DNA of 64,000 nt from Caprella mutica (taxonomy: Eukaryota > Arthropoda > Malacostraca > Amphipoda > Caprellidae), in NCBI GenBank assembly GCA_947561585.1, contig CANNZV010000274.1:248001-312000 (forward strand), read 5' to 3'. A program made the position numbers and the translations under genes. Each line of letters opens with the position of its first letter. The first letter of the stretch is position 1. Of the stretch, positions 11,321 to 22,767 are shown in pieces. The notes under the pieces were generated by a model. The model saw only the letters and a program-made list of their open reading frames with translations. It ran no database searches and was not told the origin of the DNA.

Positions 11321-13305
11321 AGTATAGTGAAACTATAGCCAATGTATAGTGAGTGAGGTATAGTGTATTGAAACTATAGCCAATGTATAGTGAGTGAGGT
11401 ATAGTGTATTGAAACTATAGCCAATGTATAGTGAGTGAGATATAGTGTATTGAAACTATAGCCAATGTATAGTGAGTGAGGTATAGTGTATTGAAACTAT
11501 AGCCAATGCATAGTGAGTGAGGTATAGTGTATTGAAACTATAGCCAATGTATAGTGAGTGAGGTATAGTGTATTGAAACTATAGCCAATGTATAGTGAGT
11601 GAGGAATAGTGTATTGAAACTATAGCCAATGCATAGTGAGTGAGGTATAGTGTATTGAAACTATAGCCAATGTATAGTGAGTGAGGTATAGTGTATTGAA
11701 ACTATAGCCAATGTATAGTGAGTGAGATATAGTGTATTGAAACTATAGCCAATGTATAGTGAGTGAGGTATAGTGTATTGAAACTATAGCCAATGCATAG
11801 TGAGTGAGGTATAGTGTATTGAAACTATAGCCAATGTATAGTGAGTGAGGAATAGTGTATTGAAACTATAGCCAATGCATAGTGAGTGAGGTATAGTGTA
11901 TTGAAACTATAGCCAATGTATAGTGAGTGAGGTATAGTGTATTGAAACTATAGCCAATGTATAATGAGTGAGGTATAGTGTATTGAAACTATAGCCAATG
12001 TATAATGAGTGAGGTATAGTGTATTGAAACTATAGCCAATGCATAGTGAGTGAGGTATAGTGTATTGAAACTATAGCCAATTTATAGTGAGTGAGGTATA
12101 GTGTATTGAAACTATAGCCAATGTATAGTGAGTGAGGTATAGTGTATTGAAACTATAGCCAATTTATAGTGAGTGAGGTATAGTGTATTGAAACTATAGC
12201 CAATGTATAGTGAGTGAGGTATAGTGTATTGAAACTATAGCCAATGTATAGTGAGTGAGGTATAGTGTATTGAAACTATAGCCAATGCATAGTGAGTGAG
12301 GTATAGTGTATTGAAACTATAGCCAATGCATAGTGAGTGAGGTATAGTGTATTGAAACTATAGCCAATGTATAGTGAGTGAGGTATAGTGTATTGAAACT
12401 ATAGCCAATGTATAGTGAGTGAGGTATAGTGTATTGAAACTATAGCCAATGTATAGTGAGTGAGGTATAGTGTATTGAAACTATAGCCAATGTATAATGA
12501 GTGAGGTATAGTGTATTGAAACTATAGCCAATGCATAGTGAGTGAGGTATAGTGTATTGAAACTATAGCCAATGTATAGTGAGTGAGGTATAGTGTATTG
12601 AAACTATAGCCAATGTATAGTGAGTGAGGTATAGTGTATTGAAACTATAGCCAATGTATAGTGAGTGAGGTATAGTGTATTGAAACTATAGCCAATGTAT
12701 AATGAGTGAGGTATAGTGTATTGAAACTATAGCCAATGCATAGTGAGTGAGGTATAGTGTATTGAAACTATAGCCAATTTATAGTGAGTGAGGTATAGTA
12801 TATTGAAACTATAGCCAATGTATAGTGAGTGAGGTATAGTATATTGAAACTATAGCCAATGTATAGTGAGTGAGGTATAGTGTATTGAAACTATAGCCAA
12901 TGTATAGTGAGTGAGGTATAGTGTATTGAAACTATAGCCAATGTATAGTGAGTGAGGTATAGTGTATTGAAACTATAGCCAATGCATAGTGAGTGAGGTA
13001 TAGTGTATTGAAACTATAGCCAATGCATAGTGAGTGAGGTATAGTGTATTGAAACTATAGCCAATGTATAGTGAGTGAGGTATAGTGTATTGAAACTATA
13101 GCCAATGTATAGTGAGTGAGGTATAGTGTATTGAAACTATAGCCAATGTATAGTGAGTGAGGTATAGTGTATTGAAACTATAGCCAATGTATAATGAGTG
13201 AGGTATAGTGTATTGAAACTATAGCCAATGCATAGTGAGTGAGGTATAGTGTATTGAAACTATAGCCAATTTATAGTGAGTGAGGTATAGTATATTGAAA
13301 CTATT
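11321..13305. repeat. 41-bp satellite, about 48 copies
   Basis: The unit is AAACTATAGCCAATGTATAG followed by TGAGTGAGGTATAGTGTATTG, with 41-bp spacing (11330 to 11371). Variant positions (GTATAG/GCATAG/TTATAG; GGTATAG/GGAATAG/GATATAG) recur in the same order along the array, showing higher-order duplication. Each unit contains a CCAAT pentamer and TATA-like words, which may be incidental. Confidence 0.97.
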
Positions 13306-13422
13306 ATAGTGAGTAAAGTATAATTATAGTGAGTAAAGTATTATTATAGTGAGTAAAGTATAATTTAGTGAGTAAAGTATAATTATAGTGAGTAAAGTAT
13401 AATTATAGTGAGTAAAGTATAT
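13303..13422. repeat. 20-bp tandem derivative of the 41-bp satellite
   Basis: Six copies of about 20 bp (TTATAGTGAGTAAAGTATAA) follow the 41-bp array directly and share its TATAGTGAGT core. This is a second, shorter-period amplification at the array edge. Confidence 0.85.
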
Positions 13423-13884
13423 TGTCTTACGTGTACTTTATTATTACAAGTACATTAGGGGAGAAGCGGGAGCATTCGGACATAGGGATGGTTCGGACAA
13501 CTCTTTTAAACAATAATAATACTAAAAGATGTTCATAATGGTTGGAACTACCGCTTATTGCAATTGAATGTGTGCGAGGTGTTAACCGTCAGTTATTTGA
13601 AAGATCCAGTGCGGAGATGTAGTATTTCGCCCCCGAGGTGTAATTTACTGTTTTCTTCAATATTGATGAAATTTTTCGTATTCAACTGGATCGTGTGTGG
13701 ACTATATGAATAGGAAAATGATTCTCAATCTCAAAGGTATGAATTATATATATATTTTATCTTATGTTTGGTGTGTTTAAAAAATAATACAAATGAAATT
13801 CGAAAAATGGTGATGTTTTCAATTTTGAAGTGTCATTTGGGATGAATCGGACACTTCTGTTTAGGTTGGTTCTGACGGTGTCCG

Positions 13885-14028
13885 AAAGGAAAACTGATAG
13901 AGGCCGCAATGAAGAAGGTATTCAAAAAACATTTCATGAATTCCAAGAAAAGCTTATCTGTCAGAAAAGCTGCTGAAATTGGAGGTGTAACAAGATCTAC
14001 ACTTACGGACTATACTTTAAACATTCGA
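13885..14028 (+). pseudogene. Pogo-like transposase N-terminus, broken
   Basis: A frame near 13885 gives ERKTDRGRNEEG, resembling the KRKTxRG start of pogo/Tigger-type transposases. One base-frame away, from an ATG at 13909, the sequence SLSVRKAAEIGGVTRSTLTD matches a psq/pogo-type helix-turn-helix, which in intact elements binds the terminal repeats. The two parts are in different frames and the second ends soon after 14020, so at least one frameshift plus loss of the downstream DDE domain has occurred. Family assignment rests on motif memory, not on a search. Confidence 0.6.
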
Positions 14029-14078
14029 TGAAATATTTAAGATATAATTTACTAATTTTGATGAATTCCAAGAAAAAG

Positions 14079-15166
14079 GAAATAGTTATACCCAAAGTAA
14101 AAGGCAATAGTTATACCCAAAGTAAAAGGCAATAGTTATACCCAAAGTAAAAGGCAATAGTTATACCCAAAGTAAAAGGCAATAGTTATACCCAAAGTAA
14201 AAGGCAATAGTTATACCCAAAGTAAAAGGCAATAGTTATACCCAAAGTGAAAGGCAATAGTTATACCCAAAGTAAAAGGCAATAGTTATACCCAAAGTAA
14301 AAGGAAATAGTTATACCCAAAGTAAAAGGAAATAGTTATACCCAAAGTAAAAGGAAATAGTTATACCCAAAGTAAAAGGAAATAGTTATACCCAAAGTAA
14401 AAGGAAATAGTTATACCCAAAGTAAAAGGAAATAGTTATACCCAAAGTAAAAGGAAATAGTTATACCCAAAGTAAAAGGAAATAGTTATACCCAAAGTAA
14501 AAGGAAATAGTTATACCCAAAGTGAAAGGCAATAGTTATACCCAAAGTAAAAGGCAATAGTTATACCCAAAGTAAAAGGAAATAGTTATACCCAAAGTAA
14601 AAGGAAATAGTTATACCCAAAGTAAAAGGAAATAGTTATACCCAAAGTAAAAGGAAATAGTTATACCCAAAGTAAAAGGAAATAGTTATACCCAAAGTAA
14701 AAGGAAATAGTTATACCCAAAGTAAAAGGAAATAGTTATACCCAAAGTAAAAGGAAATAGTTATACCCAAAGTAAAAGGAAATAGTTATACCCAAAGTAA
14801 AAGGAAATAGTTATACCCAAAGTAAAAGGAAATAGTTATACCCAAAGTAAAAGGAAATAGTTATACCCAAAGTAAAAGGAAATAGTTATACCCAAAGTAA
14901 AAGGAAATAGTTATACCCAAAGTAAAAGGAAATAGTTATACCCAAAGTAAAAGGAAATAGTTATACCCAAAGTAAAAGGAAATAGTTATACCCAAAGTAA
15001 AAGGAAATAGTTATACCCAAAGTAAAAGGAAATAGTTATACCCAAAGTAAAAGGAAATAGTTATACCCAAAGTAAAAGGAAATAGTTATACCCAAAGTAA
15101 AAGGAAATAGTTATACCCAAAGTAAAAGGAAATAGTTATACCCAAAGTAAAAGGAAATAGTTATAC
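14079..15166. repeat. 25-bp satellite inside the pogo-like element
   Basis: About 43 copies of AATAGTTATACCCAAAGTAA-AAGGM, where the last base is C at the left end of the array and mostly A further right. The array begins right after a second copy of ATGAATTCCAAGAAAA, which also occurs in the transposase remnant at about 13936, so the amplified unit probably arose next to a local duplication of transposon sequence. Confidence 0.96.
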
Positions 15167-15189
15167 AATTTGGTTTTTATATTTACACT

Positions 15190-15425
15190 AAGACAAAATT
15201 GCGAGTCAACTTGACTCAATGCTTGAGTCAAGGCTGCAAAACACCAACATTGGAGTCTTTTTCCTTGATTGACTGCACCTGAGTCAATCTGACTATGAAT
15301 TAGGAGTCAATATGACTCTTATTTTTGAGTATAATAGTAGGATGAGTCAAATTGACTCACATTTTTGAGCTGGTTTTAGGACAAATTGAAAGCTCAAATT
15401 TTGAGTAAATTTGACTCGTATTTTT
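15190..15425. repeat. GAGTCAA/TTGACTC palindrome cluster
   Basis: At least seven copies of GAGTCAAnTTGACTC-like inverted pairs (for example GCGAGTCAACTTGACTCAAT and GATGAGTCAAATTGACTCAC) occur in about 230 bp. Each contains an AP-1-type TGAGTCA or TGACTCA heptamer. Spacing is irregular, so this is not a simple tandem array. Confidence 0.7.
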
Positions 15426-15899
15426 TTCAGTGTAGCTATTAAATATAAGGATAATTTCACAGTGATTACTCATGGGCTATCTATATTTTGTTGGAGAAAA
15501 TGTTCTATCATTACAATTATGATAAAATTTCAAATACGATGAATTATTACTGTGAATAACAAGTCATTATTGTTTATTTCAATTAAATTAGTAGATCCGA
15601 ATTCAATCCAATCGTTTAAATACCCAAATTTCCAATGTTTTAACTTTTTTTATGATGTCCAAATCATCCTCACAGCTTGTCCGAAGTCTCCCTCTAGGAA
15701 GGAGCATTCGGACACTTGAATCTCTTACACACATTTAGTCTTATAACTTTCGAATGAAGGTTTAAACTGTAAAACAGTTACAATGCAAAGTAAGATGATT
15801 TATCTACATACAGAAATCTTTAAATAGTAAAATACGAATTAGGTTACGAATTATTCAGTTTTTAACAAAAACTGTCCGAATTCTCCCGGTTCTCCCCTA

Positions 15900-16136
15900 C
15901 CTGTTAATTATTCAAAAAGTTACAACTATGATTTTTGAAACACGTATCAATGATACTGTCGTAAATTAGTAGTTTTTCCTTATAATTTGTGTTTCTTGAT
16001 TTCCACGAACTTTATGAGGCGCTGTTGATAGAATGACTGTTTAACTCATTTTGTGACGGACCGGACCGACCTGACACGGCTCAGTAAAAAAAATACAATG
16101 CGGATGTTTCCCATTTGATGACCCAAAGAAAATTTA
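15900..16136. mobile_element. Dispersed-repeat fragment
   Basis: At 16008-16055 a segment containing ACTTTATGAGGCGCTGTTGA then TAGAATGACTGTTTAACTCA closely matches 26861-26914. In the 26.8-kb copy it is followed by GACACACGGACGGAGGACGG. Here a similar GACACACGGACAGACAG block appears about 0.8 kb later, at 16874, after a long inverted repeat, suggesting the repeat was split by insertion. Confidence 0.6.
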
Positions 16137-16798
16137 ATTCAAATTAATTTTTTTTTGATTATGGCTATCTTTTTTGTCCATAGAATCCAAAAATTATAAT
16201 TGTTTTTTTGTAGAAACTAAATACTTTCTAAGATATGAGGGTTTGAAGTTATTTATTTCCTATGTATCACTGAAGGATTTGAAACTTTGAAAAAACTCGT
16301 GTTTTCACGCTTTTTGGTCAAAGATAGCTGTAATGTAGTTTGTTGTATTTGCTAGTTTGTTGTACTGCACACTTCATGATTGACTAATGACCTGGTAGTG
16401 GTGTATGGGGGGCGGCATGCCCCACTCTACAAATATATCAGTATTGATGTGATAAATGAAAAATATCACAGAAACTGGAAATATTCGAGATATATATTTC
16501 AGGGGCTGTGCCATCCCTTGATCCCCCTGCCAGGTCATTAATCAATCATGAAGTGTGCAGTACATCAAACTAGCGGATACAGCAAACTACTTCACAGTTT
16601 CATGTAAAAAATCTATAATGTTTGAGTAATTTCAATGAAAACACGAGTTTTTTCAAAGTTCTCAATCCTTCAGTAATACATTGGAAATAAATAAGTTTAA
16701 ACCCTCATATCTCAAAAAGTATTAGTTTCTGCATAAAATGGTTAAGATTTTCGAATTCTATGAACAAAAATACATTTTAAACAAATAATTTAAATTAA
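16137..16798. mobile_element. Large foldback element with nested inverted repeat
   Basis: Outer arms (16137-16305 and about 16640-16798) are imperfect reverse complements; for example GAAAAAACTCGTGTTTTC on the left pairs with GAAAACACGAGTTTTTTC on the right. An inner pair at about 16337-16592 (TAGTTTGTTGTA...CACACTTCATGATTGA versus TCAATCATGAAGTGTGCAGT) is related to the interior of 3137-3529. No open frame is evident. Confidence 0.7.
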
Positions 16799-17010
16799 GT
16801 GTGGTGGGGGGGGGGGGGGGAAGGATCTGGTTATGTTGGTAATTTTCTTTTTAATTTGAGTGTCTTATAAAAGTGTGACACACGGACAGACAGAAGGACG
16901 GACAGACGGAAGAACAGTCGTGGCTCTTATTATACTCTAGATATAGATAACTCTATGTGCTTTTCAATTTTTTTTCGTGCAGTTTCTATTTTCGATTAAG
17001 ATTAAAATAT
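16799..17010. mobile_element. G-tract and right part of a split dispersed repeat
   Basis: GTGG followed by about 16 G lies at 16803-16822. At 16874-16948 GACACACGGACAGACAGAAG through GTGGCTCTTATTATACTCTA matches 26911-26961. Confidence 0.55.
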
Positions 17011-17094
17011 TTCAATTTATTATTGAACTATTACATATTGAATAAAAATAATCAATTATAATCATCAAAATAAGCACAAAAATAATTATCAATA

Positions 17095-17845
17095 TGTTAA
17101 TTATAATCATCAAAATAATCATTACAATTCCTAAATAATCATAAATAATAGTCATTACAATAATTAAAATAATCATTACAATAATTAAAATAATCATTAC
17201 AATAATTAAAATAATCATTACAATAATTAAAATAATCATTACAATAATTAAAATAATCATTACAATAATTAAAATAATCATCACAATAATTAAAATAATC
17301 ATAATAATAATTAAAATAATCATTACAATAATTAAAATAATCATTACAATAATTAAAATAATCATAATAATAATTAAAATAATCATAATAATAATTAAAG
17401 TAATCAATACAATAATTAAAATAATCATTACGATAATTAAAATAATCATAATAATAATTAAAATAATCATCACAATAATTAAAATAATCATTACAATAAT
17501 TAAAATAATCATAATAATAATTAAAATAATCATTACAATAATTAAAATAATCATTACAATAATTAAAATAATCATTACAATAATCATTACAATAACTAAA
17601 ATAATCATCAAAATAATCATTACAATAACTAAAATAATCATCAAAATAATCATTACAATAACTAAAATAATCATCAAAATAATCATTACAATAACTAAAA
17701 TAATCATCAAAATAATCATTACAATAACTAAAATAATCATTACAATAACTAAAATAATCATCAAAATAATCATTACAATAACTAAAATAATCATCAAAAT
17801 AATCATTACAATAACTAAAATAATCATTAAAATAATAATTAATAT
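17095..17845. repeat. AT-rich 15-21-bp satellite
   Basis: Repeats of ATAATTAAAATAATCATTAC and, in the right third, ATCATTACAATAACTAAAAT/AATCATCAAA. The array keeps the minus strand open for 285 codons of I/M/V/L residues, which is a by-product of the repeat, not a membrane protein. Confidence 0.93.
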
Positions 17846-18869
17846 TTCACTGTTTTTGACGAAAGTCATTTTCTAGAAATTATTTAATTTTTTGACATAA
17901 GAATACTATATAATATTAATAATAATAATTTCCCTGCAAATGACTGACGTCAAGATGACTCTTACCTAAAATGGGTAATAGAAAGGCTAATTTTGAGTTA
18001 TTGGATGGTCCCCACTTATTAATCATGTAAAAAATAAAAATAATTATTTTTATTTAACTTTTATTATATAGTTTTCTTCTTTGATCGAATTGGGGAAATT
18101 ACAGAAAGTTTAATAATTGCATGAAAATCCATACAAATAATGCAACCAAATTTTTTTATTTAAACAAGAACGTTATTCTATTAGCTCTTTAATTATAAGT
18201 TTAACCAAGAATAACAATAAGTATCAATAATAACGGAGACCAAGATTACGAAACACTAAAATCCGGATAAATTGCCAGCTCGATTTCTTTAGAGCAAATA
18301 CGAGAACCAGGAGCGAGTGGTGCGAAATCCAATTCTGCCAGACTGTTCTTTACGACCATCAGCGTCAATTGTAAATCATATTTCAATCCGATCTTTACAT
18401 GTGAAAAAATGAGCACAAGGTTGCCCTACTTCTCCTGCTTTAAATGTTAATGCAATAAAACTCTACGGTAAAAGAAAAGAAAAACTCACAGATATATGTT
18501 TGGAAATTAAAAGCTCACGAGCTTGCAAAGAGTACAAGTTTTTTTTCAGCAGACTGAAGGGAACTTTTCGTTGGTTTGACGTGTTAAAAGAGAGAGAGAG
18601 AAATATTGATAAATAAATAACTTAAAGCTTTTAAAGTATATTTGCGTACATACAAATGTAAATGTACATTAGAAAGTAATTAAAGACACATCGCTTCATC
18701 AAAATGATTTATTAGAATACATAAGTACTTTGATGTTGGATAATCAGAGTGCATCACAAAGTCAAGCTGCTATTAATATTCAATATAATATATTAAGCGA
18801 GAGCTAGGACTCTAAAGTGACTCTTTGGTCATTGGAATTGAATGGTAGGAGTGAAATGTAATGAATTAT
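17846..18869. other. AT-rich spacer, possible exon-like stretch on minus strand
   Basis: Mostly unstructured, with an (AG)n tract at 18590-18600. On the minus strand, about 18256-18430, an open frame with balanced composition includes VVKNSLAELDFAPLAPGSRI followed by CSKEIELAIYPDFSVS and a stop. It could be a terminal exon or a fossil; its length is within chance expectation in this much sequence. Confidence 0.3.
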
Positions 18870-19704
18870 TGGTGATATTACCGGTGATTGGTGATATTAC
18901 CAGTGATTTGTGATATTACCGGTGATTGGTGATATTACCAGTGCTTGGTGATATTACCGGTGATTTTTGATATTACCGGTGATTGGTGATATTACTGGTG
19001 ATTGGTGATATTACCGGTGATAGGTGATATTACCGGTAATTGGTGATATTAACAGTGATAGGTGATATTACCAGTGATAGGTGATATTATCGGTAATTGG
19101 TGATATTACCGGTGATAGGTGATATTACCGGTTGTAGGTGATATTACCGGTGATAGGTGATATTACCGGTGATATGTGATATTACCGGTGATAGGTAATA
19201 TTACCGGTTGTAGGTGATATTACCGGTGATAGGTGATATTACCGGTGATTGGTGATATTACCGGTGATAGGTGATATTACCGGTGATTGGTGATATTACC
19301 GGTGATTGGTGATATTACCGGTGATAGGTGATATTACTGGTGATAGGTGATATTACCAGTGTAAGGTGATATTACCAGTGATTGGTGATATTAACGGTGA
19401 TAGGTGATATTACCGATGATTGGTGATATTAACGATGATTGGTGATATTACCGGTGATAAATGATATTACCGATGGTAGGTGATATTACCAGTGATTGGT
19501 GATATTACCGGTGATTGGTGATATTACCAGTGATTGGTGATATTACCTGTGATTGGTTATATTACCAGTGATTGGTGATATTACCGGTGATTGGTGATAT
19601 TACCGCTGAATGGTGATATTACCGGTGATTGGTGATATTACCGGTGATTGGTGATATTACTGGTGATTGGCGATATTACCGGTGATTGATGATATTATCG
19701 GCGA
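18870..19704. repeat. 19-bp GGTGATATTACC satellite
   Basis: About 43 copies of GGTGATATTACCGGTGATT, with many ATAGGTGATATTACC variants. The core GGTGATATTACC is close to a palindrome, so each unit can form a small hairpin. Confidence 0.96.
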
Positions 19705-20790
19705 TTTATGTTGTTTATAGCAGAAAGGGATCTACCAACATGATAATAACTTTTCATTTATATTTCTATAAGCTTCATATTAGCTATTTTGTTTAGCACA
19801 AACTTTCATTATTCTCCATAATGGGAAAAATTCACTTTACACCTGTTTCTAATCATTCGATGATTATACTCTGTTAAAAGTAGGTGCGCAGTCCTATGGC
19901 AGGCATACGGCAGATATATGGCAGGCCTATGTTTAACTATAGCAGCTGTTTCTCGTGCGTACATTTACCTGATAAGAATACCTGTCGCATCTAGGAAGTC
20001 ACATGAAATATAAACTCTATTGTGTACCAATACTTTTTTGTTCATATTTGGGCGGGAAATAGTGACTTGATATCAGTGTCAGCGTTAACTTCGAATTCGA
20101 ATATTTTCGATCTGAGAATTGGATATCTAGAGTCTGAAATACGGAAAAGCAGAAAGTAGAGGGTAAGATCCGAGTTATCGGAAATGTCATATTTTCCATA
20201 ATTCAAGAAAACACTTTATAATATTCACATTTTAACTCGTTATTTCATCTGGTAACCATGATACCTTCTGGTATCAAGGATACCAATAGAGATAACGAGT
20301 TAAATAAATGTTAAACTAGATTATTAAATAAATATGGTGTTATATATGATTATTAAACCTGTAAGAGTAATTATTTTATCCATTTGTTTAATTAGTTTAT
20401 TCCAACACCCAGTGAGCATTTTTAGTGGGGCCATAGAAGATTAAGTGGAGTCCCTTCCTATATTCTTCTACGGTCCTGTGATAATTTTCTCCCTGGGTAT
20501 AGACATAAATAAGAGGGTTTATTATTTAAATTATTATTTTCCGAACAAAAATTTATCTTCAAATTTATTGACATCTTAATTGATATTATCTATTTTTTTA
20601 GTTTATACTTCATAACATTTTGAAAATATATACTATTTTGCTGTAATAGAACTTTTCAAGAATGGTCAACTCAAAGGTCCTAATATGAATTCAAGATGGC
20701 GCTCATTATTAATGAATTAAAGTAACGTATTATATTCTTAAAATACAGAGTGAGGTGTAAATATTGATCCAAATATAACTGGATAGTATA
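19705..20790. other. Spacer with half MITE at 20161-20318
   Basis: No gene seen in 19705-20160. At about 20161 GGGTAAGATCCGAGTTATCG starts a family A MITE left arm followed by the central GGTAACCATGATACC / GGTATCAAGGATACC palindrome; the right terminal arm is missing. From about 20320 to 20790 the sequence is AT-rich; 20745 may be the outer end of the neighbouring maT-like element. Confidence 0.5.
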
Positions 20791-21711
20791 ATGTATAAAA
20801 AAAATTATTAACTGTTACATAAACATCATCATACATACTTTCTGCCGCGGCACGCAGCTGTTCTTGTGGATTTTCTTGCCAATCTTGCTGTGGAGAGCGT
20901 TTTAAGTCGTCCACACTGCGATGAATTTTTTCCACAGCCCTTGTCCTCGAGGATGAACCACACCGAAAAGTTCAAGGGATTCAGATCCGGGGAGTAGGGA
21001 GGCCACATTTCTTTGGCCATAACCTGGGAATATGCTCTCTGCACCAGTTCTGAGGAACATTCGCGGGGCATCGTCTTATTGGAATGTCCGCAAAATGTCC
21101 TCACCACATTGATCCTCAGAACATTCCAACATTTTTTCAACATAACATTTGGCGTTAATTTAGGCGCCTTGATCGACAAAATAAGGAAAGACCTCCAGGT
21201 TTTTTGCAACGGGAGTCAAGACCTGGAATCTTGCTTCATGGTTCGGTACACGGATTTTTGCTCATAATTCTTCCAATTCTTCTGTCTTTTTTTCGATTAT
21301 GAGCGAGTTCAACTGTCATCTGACCAAAATAAGAAGTTAGCTTCATTCCATTTTTTGGCCTTACAAATGGTGACAGGGTTCGTCTCTTTTGACTGGTGAA
21401 AGAGGACAAATTTAGGTCTTCGTGGACGAATCACCACTCGGTTCTCGAACGCATGTCAGCTGTCTTCGCTAGCAACTAGATCGATCTTTTCGAATTTCTC
21501 CTAATCTTCTCTCGAATGTGTTTGATCACTGATTTAGACCGTTAGGAGCGAGGTGTACCATTTTCGGACTATCAGACAAATCAGTTCTTTAATTGAAACG
21601 ATTAAATGTTTTCCAGACAGACGATTTGGCAATTGAAAGTTTCTGTGCAATAGCGGAATTTGATTTTCCAGCACGGTGCAATGCAACTATAGTTGTTCTT
21701 TTGTATGCCAT
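20790..21711 (-). pseudogene. maT/mariner-like transposase pseudogene
   Basis: Reading the minus strand from an ATG at 21711, the first part (MAYKRTTIVALHRAGKSNSA then IAQKLSIAKSSVWK) is a helix-turn-helix typical of Tc1/mariner transposases. Near 21030-20970 another frame has WPPYSPDLNPLNFSVWFILE, the conserved block around the third catalytic Asp of the mariner superfamily, most like the maT (D37D) group. A third frame ends with SVDDLKRSPQQDWQENPQEQ and LRAAAESMYDDV, the usual C-terminus. In-frame stops and frame changes break it, so no transposase is made. The start-side inverted end is missing: 21735 onward is another repeat that appears to truncate it. Confidence 0.85.
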
Positions 21712-21737
21712 TTTTGAACAGGCTAAATATGTTTAAA

Positions 21738-22352
21738 CTAGATTATGTGCACTCAATAGAGCGCATACCTTCGCCGCCGCTGTGACCCGTTCTCTCCCAA
21801 AATCTGATATGCTGGTAACTAGATAATAACCAATCGTCCCACCAAGTTTCATGCAATATGGTTCAATATACTTTTTGAGTAATTGAGTTATGAATGACCT
21901 TGACCTTGATTTTTGACCGGATCGCTCCCAAAATTCTACCAGATGGTTCCTTGACATTGACCAATTGTACCATCAAATTTTAGAAAATTTGGTTCAATAC
22001 TTTTTGAGTTATTGAGTAATAAATAGCTTTGACCTTGATCTTTGACCTTTGACCCAATCGCTCTCATAATCTGATAAAATGGTTTCTGTATATTGACCAA
22101 TCGTCGCACCAAGATTCATGCAATATGGTTCAAAACTTTTTGAGTTATAAATGACCATGACCTTGACCTTTGATCTGGTCACTCCCAAAATTCTACCAGC
22201 AGGTCACTGGATATGGACCAATCGTTTCACCAAATTTCAGGCAATTTGGTTGAACACTTTTTCAGTTAAGCGAATAACAAGATGATAAATAAATAAATAA
22301 ATAATTAAACGACGGGTAAAATATGACTTTCACGCATTCTGCGAAAGTAAAA
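21738..22352 (+). mobile_element. Composite DR1-rich short repeat, copy 2 (long)
   Basis: The head AGATTATGTGCACTCAATAG then AGCGCATACCTTCGCC is followed by four diverged internal monomers of about 115-125 bp, each with GACCAATCGT-CCCACCAA, a TTTTTGAGTTAT block and TGACCTTGACC/TGACCTTTGACC. The tail has a short AAAT microsatellite and ATTCTGCGAAAGTAA. Internal monomer number differs among copies. Repeated AGGTCA half-sites make arrays like DR1 nuclear-receptor sites. Confidence 0.8.
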
Positions 22353-22477
22353 ATAAAATGTGATGTGATATTGAAGTGCATTGGGTATTCTTAAACCCAA
22401 TTTCAATTATTCTGTATGGGAGAATAATAATCAAAAATAAATATATAATAATAATTATTGAACTAATAATGATAATA

Positions 22478-22660
22478 CTAAAGTTAAATAATGATTATGA
22501 ATACTAATAACTAAGTAATGATTATTAATACTAATAACTAAGTAATGATTATTAATACTAATAACTAAGTAGTGATTATTAATACTAATAACTAAGTAAT
22601 GATTATTAATACTAATAACTAAGTAGTGATTATTAATACTAATAACTAAGTAATATTTAT
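22478..22660. repeat. 27-bp minisatellite
   Basis: About seven copies of AATAACTAAGTAATGATTAT-TAATACT. The array abuts the right end of a family A MITE, and the matching left end of that MITE is not present. Confidence 0.92.
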
Positions 22661-22724
22661 TATACATCTATTTCTTATATGATCGAAAATTTTTGAATCA
22701 TTCGATAACTCGGTACTTACCCTA
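22661..22724. mobile_element. MITE family A right end only
   Basis: TTTCTTATATGATCGAAAAT ... TCGATAACTCGGTACTTACC-CTAC matches the right terminal arm of the full copies. The left arm appears to be replaced by the 27-bp array. Confidence 0.72.
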
Positions 22725-22767
22725 CACAGTTAAAAGAATTGGATGGGAATAGATATAAACATCCACT

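Larger units (their letters stand above)
13456..15899 (+). mobile_element. Pogo/Tigger-like DNA transposon remnant
   Basis: The terminal inverted repeats GGGGAGAAGCGGGAGCATTC-GGACA (from 13458) and TGTCCGAATTCTCCCGGTTC-TCCCC (to 15897) match at 23 of 25 positions and are flanked by TA on each side, the target site typical of Tc1/mariner/pogo elements. Inside are the first part of a transposase (next entry), a 25-bp satellite that has replaced most of the body, and a TGAGTCA-rich segment. No DDE catalytic region is left, so the element is not autonomous. Confidence 0.78.

Noticed and set aside
17012..17869. 285-codon minus-strand frame of I/M/V/L residues, like a membrane protein
   Set aside because: It is a direct translation of the AATAATTAAAATAATC repeat; no start context, no charged loops and no independent gene signal.
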